A stretch of DNA of 64,000 nt, from assembly GCF_000718555.1 (NCBI RefSeq), contig NZ_JOAN01000017.1:1-64000 (forward strand). The letters run 5' to 3'. The notes beneath the pieces were generated by a model. That model worked only from the letters and a program-made list of their open reading frames with translations, was not told the origin of the DNA and did not search any database. A program made the translations under genes and the position numbers. This DNA is from Micromonospora chokoriensis. GTDB taxonomy: Bacteria; Actinomycetota; Actinomycetes; Mycobacteriales; Micromonosporaceae. Of the stretch, positions 50,224 to 58,573 are shown piece by piece; position 1 is the first letter of the stretch; the number at the start of each line of letters is the position of its first letter.

Positions 50224-51932
50224 CGCAGTGCCTCCTCGTCGACTCTGATCACCCAGTTGGCGAACGTCTCGCCCTCGCTCCGACCGGCCAGGTAACGACG
50301 GGCCAGCCGTTCCACGTACTCCGGAAGCTCTTCGGCGGTGGTCTTCAGGCCGCGTAGCTTGCGGCCGAAACCGGCGGTCTGCCCCTGGGCCATGCCCAGC
50401 CCGCCGCCCAGGTGCACCTGGAAGCCCTCGACCTGCCGGCCGTCCGGGCCGACCACCAGTTGACCCTTGAGGCCGATGTCGGCCACCTGGGTACGCGCGC
50501 AGGCGTTCGGGCAGCCGTTGATGTGGATCGAGATGTCCGCATCGAAGTCGCGCAGTCGCTGCTCCAGCCGGGCCACCAACTCCTCGCCACGCGCCTTGGT
50601 CTCGACGATGGCGAGCTTGCAGTACTCGATGCCGGTGCACGCCATCGTGCCGCGCCGCCAGGCCGACGGCCGGGCCTCCAGGCCGATCCCGCGCAGCGCG
50701 TCGACAAGCGACTCCGTCCGCTCCGACGGCACGTCGAGCACCAGCAGCTTCTGGTACGGGGTGAGCCGCACCCGGTCGCTGCCGTGCGCCTCGACCACGT
50801 CGGCCAACTGGCTGAGCTGCGCGCCGGAGACCCGCCCGACCACCGGGGCGGCGCCCACGTAGTGCCGCCCGTCGGCCTGCTCGTGCACGCCCACGTGGTC
50901 GACCGGCTTCGACGGCAGGGTCGGCGCCGGGCCGTCGAGCAGCGTACGACCGAGGTAGTCCTTCTCCAGGACCTCGCGGAAGCGCTCCACGCCCCAGTCG
51001 GCCACCAGGAACTTCAACCGGGCCCGGTTGCGCAGTCGGCGGTAGCCGTAGTCGCGGAAGATCCCGACCACGCCGGCCCACACGTCCGGCACCTCGGTCA
51101 GCGGCACCCAGACGCCGAGCCGCTTGGCGAGCATCGGGTTGGTAGAGAGACCCCCACCGACCCAGACGTCGAAGCCGGGCCCGTGCTCGGGGTGGTCGAC
51201 GCCGAGGAAGGCGATGTCGTTCGACTCGTACGGGGTGTCCACCAGCCAGGAGATCGACGTCTTGAACTTGCGGGGCAGGTTGGAGAACTGCTTGTCCCCG
51301 ACGTAGCGGGAGACGATCTCGTCGACCGCCGGGGTCGGGTCGAGCAGCTCGTCGCGGGCCACCCCGGCGACCGGGCTGCCCAGCACGATCCGTGGGCAGT
51401 CGCCACACGCCTCGGTGGTCTGCAGGCCGACCGCCTCCAGCCGGCGCCAGATCTCCGGCATGTCCTCGACCCGGATCCAGTGGTACTGGATGTTCTGCCG
51501 GTCGGTGATGTCGGCGGTGTCCCGGGCGAACTCCCGGGAGATGTCCGCGATCACCCGCAGCTGGGCCAGGCTGAGCTGACCGCCGTCGATGCGGACCCGG
51601 AGCATGAAGAACTCGTCCTCCAGCTCGTGCGGCTCCAGCACGGCGGTGCGCCCGCCGTCGATGCCCGCCTTGCGCTGGGTGTAGAGGCCCCACCAGCGGA
51701 ACCGGCCACGCAGGTCCTGCGGGTCGATCGAGGCGAAGCCGCGGTGCGCGTAGATGTTCTCGATCCGGGCCCGGACGTTGAGCGGGTCGTCGTCCTTCTT
51801 GATCCGCTCGTTGGGGTTGAGCGGCTCGCGGTGGCCGAGCGCCCACTGCCCCTCACCCCGCGGTCGGCGCGGCGTTCGGGCCGGGCGAGCCGTCGGGTCC
51901 TCGGAACGGGCCGGGATGCTGCTGACCGCCAT
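50220..51932 (-). CDS. sir: Ferredoxin-dependent sulfite reductase (SirA/NirA type)
   Basis: A 570-residue siroheme-[4Fe-4S] reductase taking sulfite to sulfide. Cluster/siroheme ligands are Cys432, Cys438 (ACTGIEYCK) and Cys474, Cys478 (NGCPNACAR). Tyr84 and Cys176 are 92 residues apart, the same spacing as the Tyr69-Cys161 thioether pair of the mycobacterial enzyme. The Arg/Lys-rich N-terminus and doubled ferritin-like sulfite-binding half are normal. Nitrite reduction is possible for the family, but cysH and the siroheme chelatase in the operon favour sulfite. ATG 51932 is clear. A cysteine-type leader peptide lies 131 bases upstream. Confidence 0.94.
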   Translation of the reverse strand: MAVSSIPARSEDPTARPARTPRRPRGEGQWALGHREPLNPNERIKKDDDPLNVRARIENIYAHRGFASIDPQDLRGRFRWWGLYTQRKAGIDGGRTAVLEPHELEDEFFMLRVRIDGGQLSLAQLRVIADISREFARDTADITDRQNIQYHWIRVEDMPEIWRRLEAVGLQTTEACGDCPRIVLGSPVAGVARDELLDPTPAVDEIVSRYVGDKQFSNLPRKFKTSISWLVDTPYESNDIAFLGVDHPEHGPGFDVWVGGGLSTNPMLAKRLGVWVPLTEVPDVWAGVVGIFRDYGYRRLRNRARLKFLVADWGVERFREVLEKDYLGRTLLDGPAPTLPSKPVDHVGVHEQADGRHYVGAAPVVGRVSGAQLSQLADVVEAHGSDRVRLTPYQKLLVLDVPSERTESLVDALRGIGLEARPSAWRRGTMACTGIEYCKLAIVETKARGEELVARLEQRLRDFDADISIHINGCPNACARTQVADIGLKGQLVVGPDGRQVEGFQVHLGGGLGMAQGQTAGFGRKLRGLKTTAEELPEYVERLARRYLAGRSEGETFANWVIRVDEEALR

Positions 51933-52241
51933 CGCGGCGTCCTCCGTTGTCTGCTGTGCCTCTGGGTACGCGGGCGCGGCGGCCGGCCCGGCGAAGCGGG
52001 CGGGACAACGGTGTCTGAGACAGCCGGCGCGGAGCGCGCCCGAGACAGAATGGTCGGGCGTCGTCAGTTGGCCGGACAGATCGCGCTGCGCACGCGGCCG
52101 TAATCAACGTGGCGACGTGCCACGAAGCGGCGGACGACTGCGGCGGTCATGAGGCCCATGCTGCCACACCCCATGGGGACCGGCCAATGTCCGCGTGCCA
52201 GATCCCACATCACGGGCCAGGGAGCGTGGCAGGCTCGCACT
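51933..52241. other. 309-base divergent regulatory region between sir and the GT39 gene
   Basis: It contains only the minus-strand leader peptide at 52064-52150. The 131 bases between the leader stop and sir include GC-rich stretches that could fold into alternative hairpins (GGCGCGGAGCGCGCC near 52026-52040), as expected for attenuation. The plus-strand side must hold the GT39 promoter; I do not see convincing hexamers. Confidence 0.5.
52064..52150 (-). CDS. Putative cysteine-operon leader peptide (uORF)
   Basis: A 28-codon open frame that ends RRHVDYGRVRSAIC then Pro-Ala-Asn and stop. Its pattern (R-R-H-V-D-x-x-R-V-x-S-A-I-C) is the one I know from short leader peptides in front of sulfur and cysteine genes in Streptomyces and relatives. 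It lies 131 bases upstream of sir on the same strand. The single Cys codon (TGT) near the end suggests ribosome stalling when charged tRNA-Cys is scarce, relieving attenuation. The start is uncertain: ATG 52150 or the ATGs upstream at 52159 and 52174; none has a strong ribosome site. The conserved tail is what supports it. Confidence 0.7.
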   Translation of the reverse strand: MTAAVVRRFVARRHVDYGRVRSAICPAN

Positions 52242-53750
52242 GTGGGGCAATTGTCCGAGAGGTCGGCCGGGGCGGCGTGGGAGCGCCTGCGCCGCCTGCC
52301 GGTCTGGCTCCCCCCGGCGCTGTTGACCCTGGCGGTGACAGTGACCGGGCTGGGCTCAGCCCAGCTCTGGCGCGACGAGCTGGCGACGTGGAGCGCGGCC
52401 ACCCGGTCGCCCGGCGACCTGGCCCGACTGGCCGGCACCATCGACGCCGCGACCGGCCCGTACTACCTGCTGATGCACGTCTGGACCAGCGTCTTCGGCG
52501 ACTCCACTATCGCCCTGCGCGTACCGGCGGTGTTGGCGATGACAGTGGCCGCCGGGCTGCTCGCCGTGCTCGGCGCGCGGCTCGTCGACCGGCGCGGCGG
52601 CCTCTTCGCCGGGCTGTTGTTCGCGGTGCTCCCCGGCACCTCCCGCTACGGGCAGGAGGCTCGCCCGTACGCGCTGGCCACCATGCTCGCCGTGCTCGCC
52701 ACGCTGCTGCTGGTGATCGCGCTACGTCGACCGAGTTGGGCCCGGTGGGCCGGTTACGCGGTCGCCGTCGCCGCGCTCGGGCTCATCCACCTGATCGCGC
52801 TCACTCTGCTCGCCGCGCACGCGCTTGTCGTCCTCATCGCCTGGTGGCGCGGCCCGGCCGAGGCCGGCGTCGCCAGCCGGGACCAGCACGGCGCTGCGCG
52901 GGACCGGCGGGTGTGGCGGTGGTTGGTGGCCGTGGTGCCGGTCGCGTTGTTGGCCGGCCCGCTGCTGGTCAAGGCCCGGACCCAGCAGTCCCGGCAGTTG
53001 AACTGGGTCCACCTGGCCCGGCTGGACGACCTCACCGCACTGCCCGGCGGCGTCACCCAGAGCAGCGTGGTGGGTGGCCTGCTGGTCGGGGTCGCCGCGC
53101 TGGGTGCGGCCCGACTCGGACGGCGTTCGGTGCTGCCGGTGAGCGCGGTGCTGCTGCCCGTCCTGCTGCTCTTCGCCGCCGGCACGGTCGTGCCGCTCTG
53201 GGTGCCCCGGTACCTGGTCTTCGTGGTGCCCTTCGCGTGCCTGCTGGCGGGCACCGCGCTGGCCGCCGTGGCCGCGCCGGCCGCGCTCGTCGTGGTGGTC
53301 CTGGCCGGGCTGCTCGGCCTACCCGACCAGGCCGCGCTGCGACGGACCCACGAGTGGCCGCGCAGCGCGCCGGTGGACTACGCGGGGGCGGCCCGGGTGA
53401 TCGGCGACGGTCAGCGGCCGGGGGACGCGGTGGTCTACTCGCCCCGGCACAGCTGGCTCTTCCTCGACCTCGGCATCGAGTACCACCTCGACGACCCGCC
53501 CCGCGACGTGCTGGTCACCGAGGACGAGGTCCGCCGGGGCGACCTGTGGGCCGCCGAGTGCCCCCAACCGGCGCAATGCCTGGCCGGCACGACACGGGTG
53601 TGGCTGGTCGTCTCCGGCCGGCACGCCGAGCCGCTGGCCGCCGTGCCCGGCGCCAAGGGCGAGGCGCTCCGCGCGGACTTCACCGTCGCCCAGGTCTGGC
53701 AGCGCCCCGGCTTGACCGTCGCCCTGCTGACCAGCCGGCCGGACCGCTGA
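52242..53750 (+). CDS. GT39-like polytopic membrane glycosyltransferase
   Basis: A 502-residue membrane glycosyltransferase of the mannosyltransferase/PMT-2 type. It has about ten to twelve hydrophobic helices. The luminal/extracytoplasmic acidic motif SAQLWRDELATWS near the first helix is the catalytic Asp/Glu region of GT-C enzymes. GPYYLLMHVW and RYGQEARPYAL are further family blocks. A ~150-residue soluble domain (about 350-500) with APVDYAGAARVIGD ends the protein. It would use a polyprenyl-phosphate sugar to glycosylate a lipid or protein on the outer face. GTG 52242 is a reasoned choice; the exact start is uncertain. Confidence 0.78.
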   Translation: MGQLSERSAGAAWERLRRLPVWLPPALLTLAVTVTGLGSAQLWRDELATWSAATRSPGDLARLAGTIDAATGPYYLLMHVWTSVFGDSTIALRVPAVLAMTVAAGLLAVLGARLVDRRGGLFAGLLFAVLPGTSRYGQEARPYALATMLAVLATLLLVIALRRPSWARWAGYAVAVAALGLIHLIALTLLAAHALVVLIAWWRGPAEAGVASRDQHGAARDRRVWRWLVAVVPVALLAGPLLVKARTQQSRQLNWVHLARLDDLTALPGGVTQSSVVGGLLVGVAALGAARLGRRSVLPVSAVLLPVLLLFAAGTVVPLWVPRYLVFVVPFACLLAGTALAAVAAPAALVVVVLAGLLGLPDQAALRRTHEWPRSAPVDYAGAARVIGDGQRPGDAVVYSPRHSWLFLDLGIEYHLDDPPRDVLVTEDEVRRGDLWAAECPQPAQCLAGTTRVWLVVSGRHAEPLAAVPGAKGEALRADFTVAQVWQRPGLTVALLTSRPDR

Positions 53751-53783
53751 CCCACTCACCCAACCCGCCCACCACGATGAGCA

Positions 53784-53821
53784 TGATGACGGTAGGTCAT
53801 CGTGATGACTCACCGTCATCA
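53784..53821. terminator. Convergent hairpin between GT39 and pdtaS genes
   Basis: 18-base arms at 53784-53801 and 53804-53821 pair at 16 positions and close a 2-base turn, with nested GTCATC/GATGAC and TGATGACGGT/ACCGTCATCA pairs. It is one of the few AT-balanced spots in this region. Confidence 0.75.
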
Positions 53822-53864
53822 CACTCGTTCCGATGTCCGTTCCCCGGGCGGATCGGGGCGGCGG

Positions 53865-55457
53865 TCAGGGTTGTGAGCGGCCGTCGTTGGCGTTGCGCGC
53901 CAGCGGGACGACAAGCACGGCCTCGGTGCCGCCGTTGGCACCGGCCCGCAGCTCGATGGTGCCGCGCAGCTCCCCGGTGACCAGGGCTCGGACGATCTGG
54001 AGACCGAGCCGGCTGCCGCGTTCGGCGTCGAAGTCCGGTGGCAGGCCGCGGCCGTTGTCGGTCACCGAGACGTGCAGCATCTTGCGGAACCGGTGCGCCG
54101 AGACCACCACCTCGGGGCGCAGCGACGGGTCGACCTCGGGGGCGGCGACCGGCACCATGCCCGAGGCGGCGGGGGTGGGGGGCTCGTCGGCCTCGTCGGC
54201 CGGCGGGAAGCCGTGCTCGACGGCGTTGAGCAGCAACTCGTTGAGGACCATCACCAGCGAGGTGGCGATCTCCGCTGGCAACACACCGAAGCTGCCCCGC
54301 CGCCGCATGCCGACGCTCACCTCGGTTGCCGCGACCTCGGTCGCCGCGCTGGCCACCCGGTCGACGATGCCGTCGAACTCGACCGCCTCGTCGCTGGACA
54401 TGGAGAGCGTCTCGTGCACCAGGGCGATCGAGGCGACCCGGCGAACCGACTCCTCCAGGGCGACCCGCGCCTCCGGCATCGACACCCGGCGGGCCTGCAA
54501 CCTCAGCAGCGCGGCAACGGTCTGGAGGTTGTTCTTCACCCGGTGGTGGATCTCCCGGATCGTGGCGTCCTTGGTGATCAGGGCTCGGTCCCGGCGACGG
54601 ACCTCGGTGATGTCCCGGACCAGCACCAGCGCGCCGATCGGCACGCCGGCCGGCATCAGCGGCAGCGCCCGGGTGAGCATCGTGGCACCGCGGGCGTCGA
54701 TCTCCCGGCGGGGCGGCGCCTCACCGCGCAGCGCGGCCAGGATGCCGTTCGATGCCTCGGTGCCGTCCAGCGGGTCACCGGCCAGCCGGCGGTGCAGCGC
54801 GGCCAGGTCCTCCCCCACCAGGTGGGAGGCGTAACCCAACCGGCGGTACGCGGACTGCGCGTTCGGGCTGGCGTAGGTGACCTTGCCGCCGGCATCGAGC
54901 CGGACCAGGCCGTCGCCGACCCGGGGCGCCGAGGTGGTCTCGCCCGGATGCCGGGGCGGCGGGAAGGTGCCGTCCGCGATCATCTGCGCCAGGTCGTCGG
55001 CAGTGGTCAGGTAGTTGAGCTCCAGCTGGCTGGGCGTACGCGCGGTGGAGAGGTTGGTGTCCCGCCCCACCACGGCGATCACCTCACCGGCCTCCCCTTC
55101 GGCGGTACGCAGCCGGACCGGGATCGCCTCGTGCCGGGCCGGCACGTCGCCGTACCAGACCGGGTCGCCCTCGCGCCAGATCCGGCCCTGGGAGTACGCC
55201 ACCTGAAGGTGTGCCACCTCCGGCCCGCCGACGATCCGACCCACCTGGTCGTCCTGGTAGGCGGTCGGTGCGGTGGTCGGGCGGACCTGGGCGACGCAGA
55301 GGAACGTGCCGTCGGCGTCGACCGGCACCCAGAGCAGCAGGTCAGCGAAGGAAAGATCGGAGAGCAACTGCCAGTCGCCGGCGATCCGGTGCAGGTGGTC
55401 GATGTCGGCCGGACGGAGATGGGTGTGCTCCTCGGCGAGGTCGCGCAGCGTGGACAC
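53865..55457 (-). CDS. pdtaS: PdtaS-type cytosolic sensor histidine kinase
   Basis: A 530-residue soluble kinase: an N-terminal GAF-like domain (about 1-150), a PAS domain (about 185-290), and the HisKA_2/HATPase module. The phospho-acceptor is in EIHHRVKNNLQTVAALLRLQ; ATPase boxes are NELLLNAVEHGF, DNGRGLPPDF and GSRLGLQIV. No membrane helices. In mycobacteria PdtaS signals to PdtaR, an ANTAR-type RNA-binding antiterminator; no such gene is in this window. Its gene lies near whiB1 here as in M. tuberculosis (Rv3219/Rv3220c), but separated by the sulfur operon and the GT39 gene. Confidence 0.93.
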   Translation of the reverse strand: MSTLRDLAEEHTHLRPADIDHLHRIAGDWQLLSDLSFADLLLWVPVDADGTFLCVAQVRPTTAPTAYQDDQVGRIVGGPEVAHLQVAYSQGRIWREGDPVWYGDVPARHEAIPVRLRTAEGEAGEVIAVVGRDTNLSTARTPSQLELNYLTTADDLAQMIADGTFPPPRHPGETTSAPRVGDGLVRLDAGGKVTYASPNAQSAYRRLGYASHLVGEDLAALHRRLAGDPLDGTEASNGILAALRGEAPPRREIDARGATMLTRALPLMPAGVPIGALVLVRDITEVRRRDRALITKDATIREIHHRVKNNLQTVAALLRLQARRVSMPEARVALEESVRRVASIALVHETLSMSSDEAVEFDGIVDRVASAATEVAATEVSVGMRRRGSFGVLPAEIATSLVMVLNELLLNAVEHGFPPADEADEPPTPAASGMVPVAAPEVDPSLRPEVVVSAHRFRKMLHVSVTDNGRGLPPDFDAERGSRLGLQIVRALVTGELRGTIELRAGANGGTEAVLVVPLARNANDGRSQP

Positions 55458-55482
55458 GGTGACCAGGGTGCCACGCCGCGCC

Positions 55483-56535
55483 TCACATCGTCGCGGTGAC
55501 CTTCTTCAACCCGCGCGGCGCGTCCGGATCCTCACCTCGGGTGAGCGCCAGGGCCAGCGCCAACCGCTGCATCGGCAGGATGTCCAGCAGCGGGGCGTAC
55601 CGCTCGTCGACCTCGGGAACGGCCAGCCGGGTGGCGCCCGGCACATCGGCGGAGCCGACCACCACGACGTCGGCGCGGCGTTCGCCGAGGCGGGGCAGCA
55701 CCTCGCCCATCGACCGGCCGCCGGGGCCGGAGCCAACCACGGCGAGCACCGGCACCTCCGGGTCGGTCATCGCGAGCGGGCCGTGCAGCAGGTCGGCGCC
55801 GGAGAAGGCGAGCGCTGGCAGGTAGGAGGTCTCCATCAGCTTCAGCGCGGCCTCCCGGGCCGTCGGGTAGGCGTACCCCCGGCCGGTGGTGACGAGCTGA
55901 CGGGCGAACCGGTAGCGCGGGGCGAGCTGAGCCGGGGTGTCGTCGGCCAGGGTGCGGTCGGCCAGCTCGGGCAGCGCGTCGAGCGCCTCCCGTTCGGCCG
56001 CCGGGAGCACGCCGTCACCGGCCCGGATCCCCTCCACAAGCATCAGCAGGGCGAGCAGCTCGGCGGTGTACGTCTTGGTGGCGGCCACCGCCCGCTCGTG
56101 CCCGGCGGCGATGTCGACGCTCAGCTCGGCCACGTCGACAAGCGGCGAATCGGGGGCGTTGGTCACCGCGAGGGTCAGCGCCCCGGAGGCTCGGGCGGCA
56201 CGCAGCACCTCGGCGAGGTCGGGCGAGCCGCCGCTCTGGCTGACCCCGACGACAAGCGCGTCGGAGAGGTCGGGTCGGGCCCCGTACAGGGTGACGACGC
56301 TGGGCGAGGCGAGCCCGGCGGGCAGGCCGAGGCGGATCTCGGTCAGGTAGGCCCCGTAGAGCGCCGCGTGATCCGAGGTGCCCCGTGCGGTGAAGACCAC
56401 GTGCCGCGGCCGACGTTCGGCGATGACCGCCGCCACTCGGGCGATCTCCGCAGCGTTGGCAGCGGAGAGCAGGCGCGCGTAGCCGGCCGGCTGCTCCTTG
56501 ATGTCGGCGGCCATTCCAGCCCCTGCACGAGTCAC
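55483..56535 (-). CDS. SIS-domain isomerase (GlmS-like C-terminal half; NagB-II candidate)
   Basis: A 350-residue protein with two SIS domains (about 30-170 and 195-345) and no glutaminase domain. Blocks FTARGTSDHAALYGAYL, GVSQSGGSPDLAEVL, AATKTYTAELLAL and PTAREAALKLMETSY match the isomerase half of GlmS, and the pattern is that of type-II glucosamine-6-phosphate deaminases or AgaS. It would convert GlcN6P to Fru6P plus ammonia, or a related amino-sugar step. Start GTG 56535 gives six-base spacing from GGGGA; GTG 56541 is the alternative. A large palindromic operator region separates it from the divergent TPR gene. Confidence 0.82.
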   Translation of the reverse strand: MTRAGAGMAADIKEQPAGYARLLSAANAAEIARVAAVIAERRPRHVVFTARGTSDHAALYGAYLTEIRLGLPAGLASPSVVTLYGARPDLSDALVVGVSQSGGSPDLAEVLRAARASGALTLAVTNAPDSPLVDVAELSVDIAAGHERAVAATKTYTAELLALLMLVEGIRAGDGVLPAAEREALDALPELADRTLADDTPAQLAPRYRFARQLVTTGRGYAYPTAREAALKLMETSYLPALAFSGADLLHGPLAMTDPEVPVLAVVGSGPGGRSMGEVLPRLGERRADVVVVGSADVPGATRLAVPEVDERYAPLLDILPMQRLALALALTRGEDPDAPRGLKKVTATM

Positions 56536-56569
56536 GGTCACTCCCCTCTTGCGCGGTTGCCGCGCGATT

Positions 56570-56619
56570 CTTGCTCAGTCTTGCACTTTTGAGCGCGCTC
56601 AAGCAACCGAACGAGCAAG
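56570..56619. promoter_or_regulatory. Nested palindromic operator between SIS and TPR genes
   Basis: A perfect 14-base palindrome TTGAGCGCGCTCAA (56589-56602) has a CG centre like LacI-family operators. It is flanked almost symmetrically by CTTGCTC (56570-56576) and GAGCAAG (56613-56619). A further TTGCAC/GCAA pair lies inside. This is where both divergent promoters must be. Confidence 0.65.
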
Positions 56620-56704
56620 AGTGCGCAGATGATCACCGAATGATCTCAATATCAACTAAGCTTTCCCCGACGTACCCGGTCTACCCGCGCGACGAGAGGA
56701 CGAC

Positions 56705-58546
56705 GTGCCCGAGGGAACGGACGACCCCGCGCTCTCCGTGACGGAGGAGCTGGCGCTGGCCCGGCTGGCACTCGACGAGGGCGACCTGCACCACGCCGCC
56801 GGCCACCTGGCCGGCGCGTTGGCCCGGGCGCCCACCCTCCCGGAGGTGCACGAGACGCTGGCCCGGCTCGCCGCGACGAACGGCGGCGGCCTCGACCTCT
56901 TCCCGATCAACCACCACACCTTCGTCGGTGCGGTCGTCGCCCGTGCCCACCTCCTCGCCACCGCCGGCCGCCCCGCCGAAGGGCTGGAGCTGCTGGCCGC
57001 GGCGACCGCCTACGCACCCGGCACGGAGTGGGCCGGCGTGCCCTGGGTCACCGCTCCCGAGCTGGCCGAACGGCTGGACCCGGAGCACGTCGCCCGGGTC
57101 CTCATGCAGGTCTGCGCCGCACTGCCCGACCCGGTGCCCCGGGTCGGCCGGGCCCCGCTGACGCCGTACCTCACGCTCGCCCGCAACGCGGCCACCGTCC
57201 ACCCCGAACACGGCCTGCTGCTCGGCGCGGCGTCCGCGCTGGCCCGGCGGCTCGGTGAGGTCGAGCTGGCGGTCCGCTGGGCCACCCGAGGAGTACGCGC
57301 ACAACCGTCCAAGATGGGCGAGGTGTGGCTCGGGTACGCGTACCGCAGCTCGGGCCGGACCCGCGACGGCCTCGCGGCCCTCGGTCGGGCCGTCGAGCTG
57401 GACCCCGACGACCTGGCGATCTACGCGGACATCGCCGGAACCCTGGCGGAGATCGGCCGGCTGGACGAGGCGCTGGAGTGGACCGAGCGGGCACTGGCGC
57501 GCGATCCGTCGTTCGACTGCGCGGTGCACACCGCCCACCGCCTGCGGCACCTGCGCGACGGTGACCTCGCCCACCTGGTCGCGCTCGCCGATTTCGTGCG
57601 GGACCACCCGGACGACAGCCACGAGCACGGCGACCTGGCCCAGTGCTGCCGAGGTCGGCCCTGGCTCGGCCAACTCACGCCGGCCGGCGGGCCACTTGTC
57701 GACGCAATGCGTCAGGCGGTGGCCGACGACGACAACGGCCTCGGCAGCGCCGTACGGCTACCCGCCGCCGCTCCGCCGAGCGCGGTCGGGACGGCGATCT
57801 CCACCGCCCCGGGGCTGCGGATCGAGGTCGTGGGCACACCGGAGCCCGACCCGCGCGAGCCCCGACGGGCGACCGCTGCGCGGTTGTGGCACTACGCGGA
57901 CGCCGTCCCCCAGCCCGCGCTCCCCGCGCCCTCGGCGACGGCGGTCGAGCGGATCGCGCAGATCGCCCACCCGGCGTGGGCGCACCCACCGGCGGCGTAC
58001 GACGCGGCGGTGGGTCTGGCCGGCCTCGACCTGGACGATCTGCTCGGCCTGCTGGTGCACCCGCCGGCGGCGCCGGCCAACGCGGTGGGTCGCCTGCTGG
58101 CCGCCCACGACCCGTCGGTCTGGGTCCGTGGGGTGCAGGTGTGGGCCTGCCTGGGGCTGCTGCACCACCGCACCGACGAGCCGTGGGAGGGTTCCACCCG
58201 ACGCCGGGTGCTGCTCGATCTGATCTGGGGCGTCGAGGACTGGGTCACCGAGGCGGCGCTGTTCGCCCTGGTCACCGCCGCCTGGGTCGACCCCTCGGTG
58301 CGCTCGGACGTGGCGCGGGTGGTGGCGGAGCGGCTGGCCGACGCGGTTGCCGTGGCACGAACCCGGCCGGTGCCGATCGCTGCTTCGCTGGCTCACCTGG
58401 CACTCGCCGCCCCGCAGTTGGACCCGGCGACCGCGGCCCTGGCCACCGAGTTGCTGGGCACACGCCCCACCCGACTCCCCCGCCCCCGCAACCCGCTGCG
58501 CCGTCTCTGGCAGCGCCTGAACAGGGGTGCGCCGCGCCGACCGTGA
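56705..58546 (+). CDS. TPR-repeat protein of unknown function
   Basis: A 613-residue cytoplasmic protein. The first ~320 residues are tetratricopeptide-like helical pairs (ARLALDEGDLHHAAGHLAGAL, then AHLLATAGRPAEGLELLAAA, ALGRAVELDPDDLAIYADIA, EALEWTERALARDPS). A Pro/Ala linker follows, then an ~250-residue helical region with HEAT-like character (WVRGVQVWACLGLLHHR, VARVVAERLADAVAVA). GTG 56705 follows AGAGGA. It is divergent from the SIS gene across a symmetrical operator, so both may respond to one regulator. It may be a scaffold; no enzymatic motif is seen. Confidence 0.8.
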   Translation: MPEGTDDPALSVTEELALARLALDEGDLHHAAGHLAGALARAPTLPEVHETLARLAATNGGGLDLFPINHHTFVGAVVARAHLLATAGRPAEGLELLAAATAYAPGTEWAGVPWVTAPELAERLDPEHVARVLMQVCAALPDPVPRVGRAPLTPYLTLARNAATVHPEHGLLLGAASALARRLGEVELAVRWATRGVRAQPSKMGEVWLGYAYRSSGRTRDGLAALGRAVELDPDDLAIYADIAGTLAEIGRLDEALEWTERALARDPSFDCAVHTAHRLRHLRDGDLAHLVALADFVRDHPDDSHEHGDLAQCCRGRPWLGQLTPAGGPLVDAMRQAVADDDNGLGSAVRLPAAAPPSAVGTAISTAPGLRIEVVGTPEPDPREPRRATAARLWHYADAVPQPALPAPSATAVERIAQIAHPAWAHPPAAYDAAVGLAGLDLDDLLGLLVHPPAAPANAVGRLLAAHDPSVWVRGVQVWACLGLLHHRTDEPWEGSTRRRVLLDLIWGVEDWVTEAALFALVTAAWVDPSVRSDVARVVAERLADAVAVARTRPVPIAASLAHLALAAPQLDPATAALATELLGTRPTRLPRPRNPLRRLWQRLNRGAPRRP

Positions 58547-58561
58547 CGGTCGACGCGGCGC
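58529..58561. terminator. Hairpin terminator shared by TPR and MFS genes
   Basis: 16-base arms (starting GCGCCGCG) pair at 15 positions across the stop codon of the TPR gene. It sits between convergent transcription units and likely works in both directions. Confidence 0.75.
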
Positions 58562-58573
58562 GTTCGGGGTTGG

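Noticed and set aside
55483..56535. Full glutamine-fructose-6-phosphate transaminase (glmS)
   Set aside because: The glutaminase domain with N-terminal Cys is missing; only the SIS half is present.
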